In this document: one piece after another, positions 44,697-54,780 of the stretch
How the letters are laid out: every line of letters starts with the position of its first letter
Numbering within the stretch: position 1 is the first letter of the stretch
Source of the DNA: Glandiceps talaboti
Lineage: Eukaryota > Hemichordata > Enteropneusta > Spengelidae
Direction: 5' to 3'
DNA length: 64,000 nucleotides
NCBI RefSeq assembly: GCF_964340395.1
Contig: NC_135557.1
Coordinates: 7,415,709-7,479,708 of the forward strand
Made by a program: the position numbers and the translations under genes
The notes under the pieces: generated by a model
Told to the model about the DNA's origin: nothing
Seen by the model: the letters and a program-made list of their open reading frames with translations, nothing else
Databases searched by the model: none

Positions 44697-46492
44697 CAGT
44701 GTTCGAAATAACGCCTGTCCGGCAGTCCGAGACTGGCTATTTTTCCACCGGACTGGTAAAATAAAAAAGTTACCAGTCCGTCGGACAGCGTGGGTCGACA
44801 GCTAACTTAGGCGATCATACACATGTACTTCTATTCATAGACTGTGATGTGACACTGGCCGTCCTGGATAGCGCCTCCAACGCCATCTTTTGGCAACTCC
44901 TCAGTTCATGTATTGCGAGTAAGAAACAAGCCGATTGGACAGAATGACGCACGACCTTGAAAATCAACCAATCAAAGTAGATTTTCCATGAGTTTTACAG
45001 CGCTGTAAAGTACTGCGTCAATCAACGATAACATGGAATGGCGCGGTGGTGAGTTTTGAGGAATTATCAGAATTATGCTCCGCAATTATCTTGGCCTACC
45101 AACTCTCCCGGCTAAACGAAGAACACCGGAGGAAACCTTAAGCGCAAACAGGGAGTATGATGCCACGAAACGTAAGAGAACAATTGTTCAGTCATGGAAA
45201 ATTGAATTTAAAGATTGGTTAGTCACCGACGATAGTGCCCGCGAGCAGAAGTTGTACTGCAAATTATGCAGAACTGTGTACGCGCCCATTGCCAAAAAAA
45301 CACAACATGCTGACAAGTACAAAAAATATTCGAATGGTTCATTCGTGAGAGGCTCTACAAATCTCAGACACGAGGCTCTGAAAACACATGAAAATTCAGA
45401 CGGGCATAAATTTGCCAAGCAATACCTTGATGCAAAAAATGCTGCTCCAGGTGAATCGGTAGCGGAAAGGGCACTGCAATCGATGAACACTGCAACAATT
45501 GATAAGCTGTCTAAACTCTTCAAAAATGCCCATGCTTTGGCAAAGAAATCCAGACCGATCAGCGACTTTAGATGGCAGTGCACACTTGACAAACAGAAAG
45601 GTGTGGATATTGGTCATACATATCATAACGATAAAAGTGCCCAGCAGTTTCTCGTAGCCATATCAGAGGTAGAACGAGCTAAAATTGAAAGTAAACTCTC
45701 ACAAGCACGATACTGCAGTTTATTGTCGGATGGTTCAACTGATGTGTCTGTCGTGGAAAATGAGATTGTGTATGTACACTTCGCAAGACGTGGCATTCCC
45801 CACTGCTACTTTCTTGGGCTTATTGCCTGTGAGGTTGCAAATGCACAGGGCATTTATAATGCCATAATGAAAGCGCTGACCTTCAAAGACTTAGGAAAAA
45901 CAGAAATACAGCAAAAAGTTGTGGGGTTTGTTGACAGAACAGGTGATTGATGAACTTCATGATGCAGCTGCTGTTTTACCTGAACATGAAGATGCCCATG
46001 ACAAATCTGGAGATGCTTACAACCCAGACTCAGACTATGACTCTGACTTCTCAGATCTGCTTGAAACAGATGATAGTACTGGTGATCTGTCTGATGTTTA
46101 GCATGCAAAGCAAGCAAAACTGTGTACATTGTGTACCTGTTTTCTCCCAGACTCATGACTTTAAATATATGATTGTATTCTGTTATACATGGAAACTGAC
46201 AGTACGAATTGTGAATACAAAGTAAAGTACTGTATTGTGCAGTATGTACCTTGCAATTGATGATTGTTTACAAATAAAGGTTATTTAAAGAAAAAGATGA
46301 TTCCATCCCATCTTCATTTGTTCACAGACAAAGTAATAGCCTATTACAGTATAGGTAACTCTTAGTTGTATTTGATTTCGTTTAATTGCAAGGCATAATA
46401 TCAGGACAGATAAGTTTTTTGCAGGACAGGCAACTTTTTAAAGTTACCAGTCCTGTTGACTAGTTGATATTTTCCACGAATTTCGAACACTG
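44697..46492 (+). mobile_element. hAT-family DNA transposon, internally deleted
   Basis: The ends are CAGTGTTCGAAAT at 44697 and its exact reverse complement ending at 46492, flanked by TGTCTGA on both sides (44690-44696 and 46493-46499). This is a 7-bp match, or an 8-bp hAT duplication with one slipped base. Subterminal GGACTGGTAA/TTACCAGTCC repeats also occur at both ends. It encodes the N-terminal part of a zinc-finger hAT transposase and, in another frame, an acidic tail, so the catalytic middle is missing. It is 1796 bp and non-autonomous. Confidence 0.8.
45075..45950 (+). CDS. Truncated hAT transposase with TTF/BED-like zinc finger (ZNF862-like)
   Basis: 291 codons without a break. Residues 40-111 form a zinc finger: SWKIEFKDWL, Cys62 and Cys65 in YCKLC, then RGSTNLRHEALKTHENSDGH with His105 and His111. 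Residues 160-270 match the start of the transposase fold in ZNF862/KIAA1586-type hAT proteins: DFRWQCTLDKQKGVDIGHTY, SDGSTDVSVVENEIVYVHF. The usual continuation (a glycine-rich motif with the second catalytic Asp, then the dimerisation domain) is missing; the frame ends VVGFVDRTGD. Immediately after, another frame encodes VIDELHDAAAVLPEHEDAHD and an acidic end, which looks like the natural C-terminus brought close by a deletion. Not catalytically competent; DNA binding is possible. Confidence 0.8.
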   Translation: MLRNYLGLPTLPAKRRTPEETLSANREYDATKRKRTIVQSWKIEFKDWLVTDDSAREQKLYCKLCRTVYAPIAKKTQHADKYKKYSNGSFVRGSTNLRHEALKTHENSDGHKFAKQYLDAKNAAPGESVAERALQSMNTATIDKLSKLFKNAHALAKKSRPISDFRWQCTLDKQKGVDIGHTYHNDKSAQQFLVAISEVERAKIESKLSQARYCSLLSDGSTDVSVVENEIVYVHFARRGIPHCYFLGLIACEVANAQGIYNAIMKALTFKDLGKTEIQQKVVGFVDRTGD

Positions 46493-46499
46493 TGTCTGA

Positions 46500-47740
46500 G
46501 CGAAAGTAATTTCGAGAAATGTATCTCAGATTTCCATTCTTACTGAAAACGAATGCTGTAATAACATAGGTCATATATTCATAATGACTTGGTCACAATA
46601 CGGTAGGTATCAATGGTCGGAACACGTGCAAAACTGCAGTTTACCAGGAGCTATCGCTAGGTTGTTACCACTTCCCTATTGTTTAGCAAAATGACCACAA
46701 AGGGCTTTCACCGCTTTTATTCGGAAGGCGGGCCTTTAACCTGGTCGTCAGGGTCCAGATGTTGCTGAAGAGGCTGTATCGCCTCAAAGGTTACTCAAAT
46801 ACTGCCACCCCCCTCTAGGGAAAAAACTAATGCTTTAGAGCGGTAGACTGTCATCCATACAATAGATTAATACATAATCTTCCTTTATGCAGCATGTCAT
46901 ATTTTTACTATAAATCTAAACATGCAGTAATATAGATATGGGCAGGAGAATTAATGTTTGGCTATATATTTTTTTCTCTTACATTAACAGTGAACATGAT
47001 TTTAATGAAATTGGCATGACTTACTGTTAGAGATATTATGATTTCACTTTTATGCAAGACTGGAATGAAAATTTATATTGCATGTTTCTTAAATGGCGTT
47101 TTACGGACATATGGATGATCATAAGCAATATAAATATGAATTACTATTACTGTTAGGCGAAACTGATATATCACTAGAAAACGTTTTGTGGACGACACGT
47201 AAATGAAAACCGTTCGCTGGTTGATATTTCAACTACTAATTGTCTATATACACTGTACTAGCTTTTGATGGAATTCTAAATCGTGATGTAACGGATTATA
47301 TATTACAATTGAGCCAGTCTATTTTATCAATAAACTAATTATCATTATTAACACCATGTATGTTTTATGTTAAATAAGCATTAAAAAAAATAGTGAGCAT
47401 GTGGCAGAAACACTGTAACAGTTTTAAAGTGGCCGCCATTGAAGGATATCACCGATGCATAGAAGCTTGAGGTGGAACCCATTCTCATAATGCCCTATGG
47501 AGATAGCCCATTGTCTGTGTGGATATACATATATACCCATCACTATATGTATAGAAAAAAAAAACATATCTAGTATACCCCCATGAGTATCTGTTTATTT
47601 GCTGGTTTATTTAATTATTTTATTTGTCCCTATACTTGTCATTCGTTTGCTTGTTCATTTGTCATTTATTTGGTAGTTTATTTATTTATTTATTTGTTTT
47701 GCTTTGTTTTGTTTTGTTTGTCACACGGTTTCTGGGTCCC
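46500..47740. other. Noncoding, nothing recognised
   Basis: AT-rich sequence between the hAT element and the next inverted repeat. No gene or repeat identified. Confidence 0.5.
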
Positions 47741-47747
47741 CTGTGAC

Positions 47748-47908
47748 ACAACTTGGACCTGGACGAAGGCGCTTGGGAATTTCAAAACACCAATTGGAAC
47801 ACTTGCGTTCCCTCTTCTACCCATTGCAGAAAATTGCTGACATGCTTCAAGTGAGTGTTTTGACTATTCAACGAAGACGAATGGTGCCTTCGTCCAGGTC
47901 CAAGTTGT
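47748..47908. repeat. Inverted repeat enclosing an HTH-gene fragment
   Basis: Arms 47748-47770 and 47886-47908 are perfect 23-nt reverse complements (ACAACTTGGACCTGG plus ACGAAGGC). The enclosed + strand frame encodes LGISKHQLEHLRSLFYPL and QKIADMLQVSVLTIQRRR, a helix-turn-helix like that at the start of integrase-type multicopy genes in animals. Only this exon-sized piece is present. Confidence 0.65.
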
Positions 47909-48154
47909 ATCGATGTTACATGCTACTTGTACATATGGGAAGGTAGTCCCTTTGGATTGGGCCCTCCTCTCGCTAAGTCATCCAAAAGCAAAGACAAAAT
48001 CAAACATTCGAAATTCAGAAAAACTCGAACAACTGATTTTAGATTGAGCAAAAATTGGTAGAATCCTCCTTGATTCCTTTCTCGAATGACAACCCTCCGA
48101 GCAACACTGCAGGCCACCATTTTGAATAAGAAATCTCGCGCAAAGGATTGTAGG

Positions 48155-48690
48155 GGTAAAATTAATTCGACACATACACAAAATTTATTCAGCACATACA
48201 TAAAATTAATTCGGGACATACACAAAATTAATTCAGCACACATACACAAAATTAATTCAGCACATACATAAAATTAATTCAGGACATACACAACATTAAT
48301 TCAGGACATACATAAAATTAATTCAGGACATACATAAAATTAATTCAGCACATACACAACATTAATTCAGCACATACACAAAATTAATTCAGGACATACA
48401 AAAAATTACTTCAGCACATACAAAAAATTAATTCGGGACATAAATAAAAGTAATTCGGCATATTAATAAAAATAATTTGACATACATGAAATTAATTCCA
48501 TTAATACATCAAATTAATACAAGGAATACATAAAATTAATTCAAGACTACATAAAATTAAGATCAGTACATAAAATTAATCGAAAACACATTAAATTAAT
48601 TCAAGGAATACATAAAATCAATTGTAAACTACATAACAGTGCATACAATTAATCAAAACACATTTAAATAATTCAAGGAATACATAATAT
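48155..48690. repeat. 22-bp minisatellite
   Basis: About 24 units of AATTAATTCAGCACATACATA-type sequence with drift toward the right end, where units become irregular. No unique spacers lie between units, so it is not a CRISPR array. Confidence 0.9.
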
Positions 48691-48699
48691 TAACTACAG

Positions 48700-49149
48700 C
48701 AGTAGTTTTATTATTTCTACATAATCATGATAATTGTGACCAGAACGGGCCCCCATAGTGCAACACTCAAAAAAGTCATTTCTGCTAACCATGTACCACA
48801 TGATATCTATCAAAAAGTTACAGTTTTGCTCACAAAAACCTGGTTTGGCATGAGGCGAGATTATATACTGCTATGTACTCAATGACTCTTTACTGTGTGT
48901 GTGTAACTTTAACCCCCCCCCCCCTATCATCATCATCATTTTATGTTTGAGAATCAGTGTGCCATCCTTGACATCAAAATGATAAGTAATCTTGATTAGA
49001 AAGGTGATTGGATGAATCAGTGGTAAAACCTGCTGACTTTGACACCTACATGTGTGTTGCCATTGTTGCACAGGTACAAACACTGAAGTCTGCAGCACAT
49101 GACTTTTAGGAAGAGGCCAATGCACTTGCCGAGAGAGTTGGAAGATGAA

Positions 49150-49196
<47 letters not shown>

Positions 49197-49530
49197 CGAC
49201 GATGATAATGACGACGACGATAATGATTATGACGACGATGATGATGATACAGTTTTGTAAAAACGTTATGTCAGACATGTCCTATTTTTCATGACACCTC
49301 ATTGTACAAGCTACATTCTTCTGCACTTTAAATTGATGGGCACAGTTATTTATTGTTATTATCAGTGACAGTATTTTTAATTTATTTAACTGAAAAATTA
49401 GGTTAAACATAGTATTTACATAACATAATACATAAATGTTATCAAGGATTTGAAAGGTAAATTTCAGCAAAATTTAAAATTAATCTTATTCCTCTTTGTT
49501 TTCTCTTGAGAGATGGCTGGCAATATGGCA
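48700..49530. other. Noncoding with a GAT microsatellite
   Basis: (GAT)n and derived GAC/AAT units at about 49146-49250. Otherwise nothing recognised; ORFs of Ile/Val repeats are artefacts. Confidence 0.7.
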
Positions 49531-49534
49531 CTGG

Positions 49535-52452
49535 TTACAGAATCAGAATCAGAATCAGAATTACTTTATTCATCCCACGAGGGGAAATTAAAACGACATG
49601 TCTTGCAGGTAAAATAAAAATAAAAGTAATACAAAAGATAGCATTACATATATTACACAAACATACTAAAAACAACAGCACAGTACTAAAAAGAGCGACA
49701 ATGATTGCTGTTAAGAACTGAGATAGCGGTTGGGACGAAAGATGATTTAAAACGATTGGTTTTAGCTGCTGGAGCACGGTATCTACCACTCCTTGAAATA
49801 CGACGGTCGTTGAATTCTGCATATATTGGATGGGAAGGGTCTTTCAGAACACTATGAGCCTTTGACATTATGCGTTTGTTATAGATAGAATCTATATTTT
49901 CACTTTGTTTACCGATAATTTGGCTACCCTTTTTGATAATCTTGTTTAGTCTTCCCATTTCATGACGGGACAGATTACCTCCCCAACAAACAATACCAAA
50001 GGTGAGAGCACTGCAAACAACTGCATTAAAAAACACCCCTAAAAGATCGTGACTAACACCAAATGATTTTAGTTTCCTTAGGCAGTACAGACGAGTGTTA
50101 GCTTTCTTAATAATGAAGTTGGTATTCTCAACCCATTTTAGTTTACTATCAAGCTTGATACCCAGGTATTTATATTCGTTCACTCTGTCTACTATTGAGT
50201 CTTTGATATGGACAGGTGCTGGGTCACGCTGAACTTTTCTAAAATCAATACAGATCTCTTTGGTCTTTAAAACATTAAGATACAGATAATTATCATTACA
50301 CCAGTCAGTAAATCTCTCAATCTCATCTAAATAAATCGAATCATCATCATTGCTGATCTTCCCAACCATTGCTGTATCATCTGCAAATTTGACCAATGGA
50401 CACGAGATGTCAGAATTCCGGCAGCTGGCAGTATACAGTGTGAAAAGGAAGGGTGCTAAAACAGTGCCCTGGGGCGCACCTGTATTAGTATACGCTACGT
50501 CAGATTTTTTCATACCATTTAAAGACACCATCTGTGGCCTATTAGTAAGGTAATTAAAAATCCAATGTACAGTTGAAGGTGACAAGTTCATTGCTAAAAG
50601 TTTCTGAACAATCAGATGTGGCTGTATAGTGTTAAAAGCACTTGAAAAGTCGAAGAACATTAATCTGATTGAACTTCCAGGTTTTTCTAAATGAGAATAT
50701 ACATTATTTAAAACATGTAACATCGCATCCTCTATACCCCTGTTCTTACGATAAGCAAACTGTAATGGGTCTATAAAATCAGAGACTAAAACTGTTAACT
50801 TATTTAAGACCACTCGTTCACAGACTTTCATAACGGCTGACGTTAACTCAACTGGTCTAAGATCGTTCATTGATGATATCACAGCTTTCTTTGGGACGGG
50901 AACAATATGAGAAGTTTTCCATGACATTGGAACTATGTCATGCTTAAAACACAAATTGAATATGACAGAAAGAATACTAGCAAGTTGATCAGCGCAAGGC
51001 TTCAGAACACGGGGAGTAACATTATCAGGCCCCGAAGCTTTGTTTGGGAGCACACTGCGGAGCACCCAACGCACCTCTTCCTCGTCGGTCGAGAGACGTT
51101 GACGTCGCTATCGTTGACATTTGCGGACGCCGCGCTCAGTTCATTCCTGATCCGTGTATGATCGATAGAGAAATCATGGCAATCAAACCTGCTATAGAAT
51201 GAATTTAATTCATTTGCACGGGTTGTTGAATTGCCTCCTGTAACTTTGGTGTTTTTGCTACCGTTAGAGTAACCACTCATAAGTTTCAGTCCGTCCCATA
51301 CTTTCTTCATATCATTACTTTTAAAATTATTTTCTACTTTCCTCTTATATTCATCCTTTGCTTTCCTAATTTCATATTTTAATTCTTTCTGAACCCGTTT
51401 CAATTCAACAATATCATGTTGTATGAAAGCTTGTTTCTTCTGGTTTGAAAGACCCTTTATACTTTTAGATATCCATGGCTTGTTATTGGGATAAATCTTT
51501 ACACATTTTTCTGGAATAGTACAGCTGACACAGAAGTTAATGTAACTGCAGACCGAATCTGCAAGTTCGTCAGTATTAGTGGCTGAGTTCACAAACACAT
51601 CCCAATCTGTACATTCAAGAGAAGCTTTCAATTCTTCGATGGAATCATTAGACCAAACTTTCACTGAACGAGTACGAGTGGGTTCTCTCTGGACAACGGG
51701 TCTGTATCTTGGTAGTAGATGGATGACATTGTGATCTGAACGACCAAGAGGAGGAAGTGGGATTGAGCTATAAGCATTTCTAACATTTGTATAGCATAGG
51801 TCAATCGTGCGATCTTTCCTTGTTTGACAGTCAATGTGTTGAAAGAAACTTGTAGAGGACAGTTTGAGAGAGCAATGGTTGAAATCACCGGTGACAATTT
51901 TCAGTGCATCCGGAGCTTCAGATTCCAAGTCATGAATGTGACTTCCTATCAAACTAGCCGCATCTTTGGCATTAGCACTTGGAGGAACATAAATTGATGT
52001 AACAAGAACATATGTAAATTCTCTCGGTATGTAATATGGTCTCATACTGACAGTGAGAAGTTCAACATTTGGTGAACACATTTTACTTTTCGTTGACATA
52101 TTGTTAACATGACACCACTTTTCATTAACGAATAAACATACTCCACCACCCGTCTTTTTCCCCGAATCTTTCGTTCTGTCACCTCTGAATAAGTGGAAAC
52201 CATCGATGTTTACATGTGTGTCCGATACATCTTCTGTTAACCAAGTCTCAGTCAAACACATAATACTGCAGTTACGGTATTCATGTTTGAATTTGACACA
52301 GGTGGCAAGTTCGTCGACCTTGTTTGGTAAAGATTGAACGTTACTTGTTATTATTACCGGAAGATAAGGCCTATACCTTCTTTTCTTGTATCGTTGTCTG
52401 AGACCACCTCGTCTACCTCTTTTCCTCGCTTTCCTTGGATTGGTTGGTTCCA
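49535..52452 (-). mobile_element. LINE, L2/CR1-type, 5'-truncated
   Basis: Read on the minus strand: the endonuclease domain (51002-52450) and the reverse transcriptase (49686-51074), then a short 3' end TGAATAAAGTAATTCTGATT made of (TTCTGA)n at 49539-49561. The simple-repeat tail rather than poly-A is the L2/CR1 habit. The two protein parts overlap in different frames around 51060-51090, so this copy carries one frameshift and is inactive. The 5' end meets the opposite LINE at about 52450. Confidence 0.85.
49686..51074 (-). CDS. LINE reverse transcriptase part
   Basis: 462 codons with the reverse transcriptase motifs: LPNKASGPDNVTPRVLKPC, NDLRPVELTSAVMKVCERVV, FFDFSSAFNTIQP (first Asp), NTGAPQGTVLAPFLF and LVKFADDTAMVG (catalytic FADD), then EYKYLGIKLDSKLKW. 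It ends with the LINE-typical YRAPAAKTNRFKSSFVP. It is open throughout, so the break lies only at its upstream join to the endonuclease part. Confidence 0.9.
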   Translation of the reverse strand: MRWVLRSVLPNKASGPDNVTPRVLKPCADQLASILSVIFNLCFKHDIVPMSWKTSHIVPVPKKAVISSMNDLRPVELTSAVMKVCERVVLNKLTVLVSDFIDPLQFAYRKNRGIEDAMLHVLNNVYSHLEKPGSSIRLMFFDFSSAFNTIQPHLIVQKLLAMNLSPSTVHWIFNYLTNRPQMVSLNGMKKSDVAYTNTGAPQGTVLAPFLFTLYTASCRNSDISCPLVKFADDTAMVGKISNDDDSIYLDEIERFTDWCNDNYLYLNVLKTKEICIDFRKVQRDPAPVHIKDSIVDRVNEYKYLGIKLDSKLKWVENTNFIIKKANTRLYCLRKLKSFGVSHDLLGVFFNAVVCSALTFGIVCWGGNLSRHEMGRLNKIIKKGSQIIGKQSENIDSIYNKRIMSKAHSVLKDPSHPIYAEFNDRRISRSGRYRAPAAKTNRFKSSFVPTAISVLNSNHCRSF

Positions 52453-52453
52453 T
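51002..52453 (-). CDS. LINE endonuclease (EEP) part
   Basis: 483 codons. Apurinic-endonuclease-like motifs appear in order: PVIITSNVQSLPNKVDEL (Asn), MCLTETWL (Glu), KTGGGVCLFVNEKW, LVTSIYVPP, VTGDFNHCS (Asp, Asn), KDRTIDLCYTN and GRSDHNVI (Asp-His). All catalytic positions that I can see are kept. The leading MEPTNPRK comes from sequence at the junction with the other LINE; GRRGGLRQRYKKRRYRPYLP is the normal lead-in of this LINE group. After about SDVNVSRPTRKR the frame leaves the true path. Confidence 0.85.
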   Translation of the reverse strand: MEPTNPRKARKRGRRGGLRQRYKKRRYRPYLPVIITSNVQSLPNKVDELATCVKFKHEYRNCSIMCLTETWLTEDVSDTHVNIDGFHLFRGDRTKDSGKKTGGGVCLFVNEKWCHVNNMSTKSKMCSPNVELLTVSMRPYYIPREFTYVLVTSIYVPPSANAKDAASLIGSHIHDLESEAPDALKIVTGDFNHCSLKLSSTSFFQHIDCQTRKDRTIDLCYTNVRNAYSSIPLPPLGRSDHNVIHLLPRYRPVVQREPTRTRSVKVWSNDSIEELKASLECTDWDVFVNSATNTDELADSVCSYINFCVSCTIPEKCVKIYPNNKPWISKSIKGLSNQKKQAFIQHDIVELKRVQKELKYEIRKAKDEYKRKVENNFKSNDMKKVWDGLKLMSGYSNGSKNTKVTGGNSTTRANELNSFYSRFDCHDFSIDHTRIRNELSAASANVNDSDVNVSRPTRKRCVGCSAVCSQTKLRGLIMLLPVF

Positions 52454-54177
52454 TTGTGAACTCCCTTTCTGGAAGGTCTGGCCATTCTGAAATTCCTACT
52501 ATCGAACATTCTGGCTCTGTGCACATAACAGCGAAAGACAAAGCCAACGTCTTTTGCCAGACGTTTGCAGAAAAATGCAGACTTGAAAATGATCACCATC
52601 AACCGCAAGAGGCTACAAGGCACCCTCACGTCATGCTGGATAAAGTAGTCTTCAAACCTAAAGACATCACAAAGATCCTGAGACATCTTAAGCCTGACAA
52701 AGCTACTGGTCCTGACCAGGTTCCAACTAGAGTCTTGAAGGAATGTTGTGCAGAACTGGCAGGTCCATTGGGTCGTCTCTTTAAGTTATGCTTCTCCAAA
52801 GGTGTTTTTCCAAACCAATGGAAGACGGCCTCCGTCATTCCAGTACACAAGAGGGATTCCAGAGCTGATCCAACTAAGTATCGACCCATTTCCTTGCTCA
52901 GCACCATCAGCAAGGTGATGGAAGCAGTGGTCAACAAACAACTACAAAGCCACCTGCTTAAAAATAAGCTTATCTCCAGCAGACAGTTTGGCTTCAGACC
53001 GGAGCACAGCACAGCTGACCTTCTCACCATCCTTGCTCAGACATCGAATGCCTCCCTAGACAGAAACGAAGAAGTATGCATTATAGCTCTTGACATCAAA
53101 GGAGCCTTTGACAAAGTATGGCACAATGGATTGTGTGCCAAACTGAGATCCAAGGGAGTATCAGGTATGCTTCTCACTTGGTTGCAGAGTTATCTTCATG
53201 GAAGGTCCATTAAGGTTGTTCTCTCAGGTCAATCATCCGACATTTCACCCATCAATGCCTCGGTGCCTCAGGGCTCCATACTTGGCCCGCTTCTATTCTC
53301 CATCTTCATAGACGATCTAGTGGACACTTGTGAAAACCAGCTATACCTGTTTGCTGATGACTCTACGCTATTTGCACCAATCAGATCTGCGAGCGAGAGT
53401 GCCAGCGTAGTGGCAAGTCTGAACAGCGACCTCGAGAACATGAGAAAGTGGGCTGCCAAATGGAAAGTCACCTTTGAACCCACAAAATGCAAGGCCATGA
53501 TACTGTCTAGGAAAAGGAAACCAACGACTCCTGATCTGTACTTCGGAAATACCAAACTGGTAGTAGAGAAGGTGCTCAATATCCTTGGCATCACAATTGA
53601 CAGTAAACTTCTGTGGACCAGACACATTTCTGACATCTCAAAGAGGGCTGGGCAGAGACTTGGAGCACTGCGGAAAGTTGCCAGCAAACTTGATGTTGTA
53701 GGAAGATCAACCATCTACAAAGCCCAAATCCGTAGTATCATGGAATATGCCTGTCTGTCATGGATGAGTGCCTCTCCAACTGTCCTAAGCCAACTTGACT
53801 CTATTCAGCAGAAAGCTCTCAGAATCATTGGAGTAGACAAAGTAACTGCATGCAAGGAATTGGCCATCACTAGTCTTCAACATAGACGGGAGGTTGCTGC
53901 AGCTACAGTGCTTTACAAAATGCACACCAGCCACTGTCCCAGAGACCTCCAGGCAATGCTACCAAATATGTACACAACTCGCAGAACTACTCGCGCCAGC
54001 ACACCTATGCCTGATCATGCCCTGACTATGCCAACGGCAAAAACATCTACACTGGATAGAAGTTTCCTTCACTCTGCAATAAGAATGTGGAACAACCTTC
54101 CAGATGTAGTCGTAGGAAAAATTAACACTGATGGTATCCAGTCTTTCAAATGCCGAGTGCACAAACACTTAATATAG
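52435..54177 (+). CDS. LINE reverse transcriptase, intact 580-codon frame
   Basis: Motifs in order: LKPDKATGPDQVPTRVLKEC, YRPISLLSTISKVMEAVV, QFGFRPEHSTADLL, LDIKGAFDKVWH (first Asp), ASVPQGSILGPLLF and LYLFADDSTLFA (FADD), then LNILGITIDSKLLWTRHI and a C-terminal MEYACLSWMSASPTVL-type block. It ends KCRVHKHLI then TAG. The first 6-8 codons (MDWLVP) derive from the junction and the true element begins near VNSLSGRSGHSEI. No break in 580 codons suggests a young insertion. Confidence 0.9.
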   Translation: MDWLVPFVNSLSGRSGHSEIPTIEHSGSVHITAKDKANVFCQTFAEKCRLENDHHQPQEATRHPHVMLDKVVFKPKDITKILRHLKPDKATGPDQVPTRVLKECCAELAGPLGRLFKLCFSKGVFPNQWKTASVIPVHKRDSRADPTKYRPISLLSTISKVMEAVVNKQLQSHLLKNKLISSRQFGFRPEHSTADLLTILAQTSNASLDRNEEVCIIALDIKGAFDKVWHNGLCAKLRSKGVSGMLLTWLQSYLHGRSIKVVLSGQSSDISPINASVPQGSILGPLLFSIFIDDLVDTCENQLYLFADDSTLFAPIRSASESASVVASLNSDLENMRKWAAKWKVTFEPTKCKAMILSRKRKPTTPDLYFGNTKLVVEKVLNILGITIDSKLLWTRHISDISKRAGQRLGALRKVASKLDVVGRSTIYKAQIRSIMEYACLSWMSASPTVLSQLDSIQQKALRIIGVDKVTACKELAITSLQHRREVAAATVLYKMHTSHCPRDLQAMLPNMYTTRRTTRASTPMPDHALTMPTAKTSTLDRSFLHSAIRMWNNLPDVVVGKINTDGIQSFKCRVHKHLI

Positions 54178-54780
54178 CACCATTGACAGGCAGACTTTAA
54201 TCCTGTGTAATTCATGTAATCATGCTTCATGTTATCTTTGGCAAGGTATGATACACTTGGTGAGGGGTGGAATGCATGACTGGTGATTCAAGAGATGTAG
54301 GCAATTCACCTGGCTTACTAGAGCACTTGTGATTTATGAGCTGGCTGGACCTGTTCCTTAAACTGCCAGAAAACAGTGCAGTAAGACCTGGTGCTGTAAT
54401 TCTCTAGTAGGGTCTTGTTCTTTTATTGGTCACTTGGGTTTCCAGTAATGCATTTTGCCTCCTCTGTAGAACGTATGGATATTTGTACACTTGTATGTCT
54501 CATGTATTTTTGATTCCTTTTTATACTTTACTTTTGTCCCTCGGACAGGACGTAAAATAGAGGTCCCGTGTATTGGAGTGCAATACCCAATGCACGTTAA
54601 AGTACAAGGTACACCTTTCGTAAAGTGTTGCCGTCTTACATTTTTATTATTTTTTTGTTTTGTTATTCTGAGCAGCAGCGAACCAATTTGCTTGGCCAAT
54701 TAGGAGATCTCTTTGTCATTTATTCCTGAAGTGGCTATTGTTCGCAATTGCACTACATATACAAAAAAAAAATAAAAATT
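52445..54780 (+). mobile_element. LINE, CR1/Jockey-type, 5'-truncated
   Basis: Reverse-transcriptase frame plus about 600 bp of 3' UTR, ending in an A-rich tail at about 54762-54778. There is no endonuclease, so the insertion is 5'-truncated, as in many LINE copies. The 3' UTR contains AGAGGTCCCGTGTATTGGAG and AATGCACGTTAAAG, a motif I recall from repeats of other marine invertebrates (memory only). It lies head to head with the minus-strand LINE. Confidence 0.8.

Noticed and set aside
45188-45626. Minus-strand ORFs over the hAT transposase
   Set aside because: Antisense shadows of a clear coding frame.
48155-48690. Regular short repeats as a possible CRISPR array
   Set aside because: Units follow each other directly with no unique spacers, and the window is eukaryotic; this is a minisatellite.
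53268-53714. Minus-strand ORF of 148 codons within the plus LINE
   Set aside because: Antisense shadow of the reverse transcriptase.
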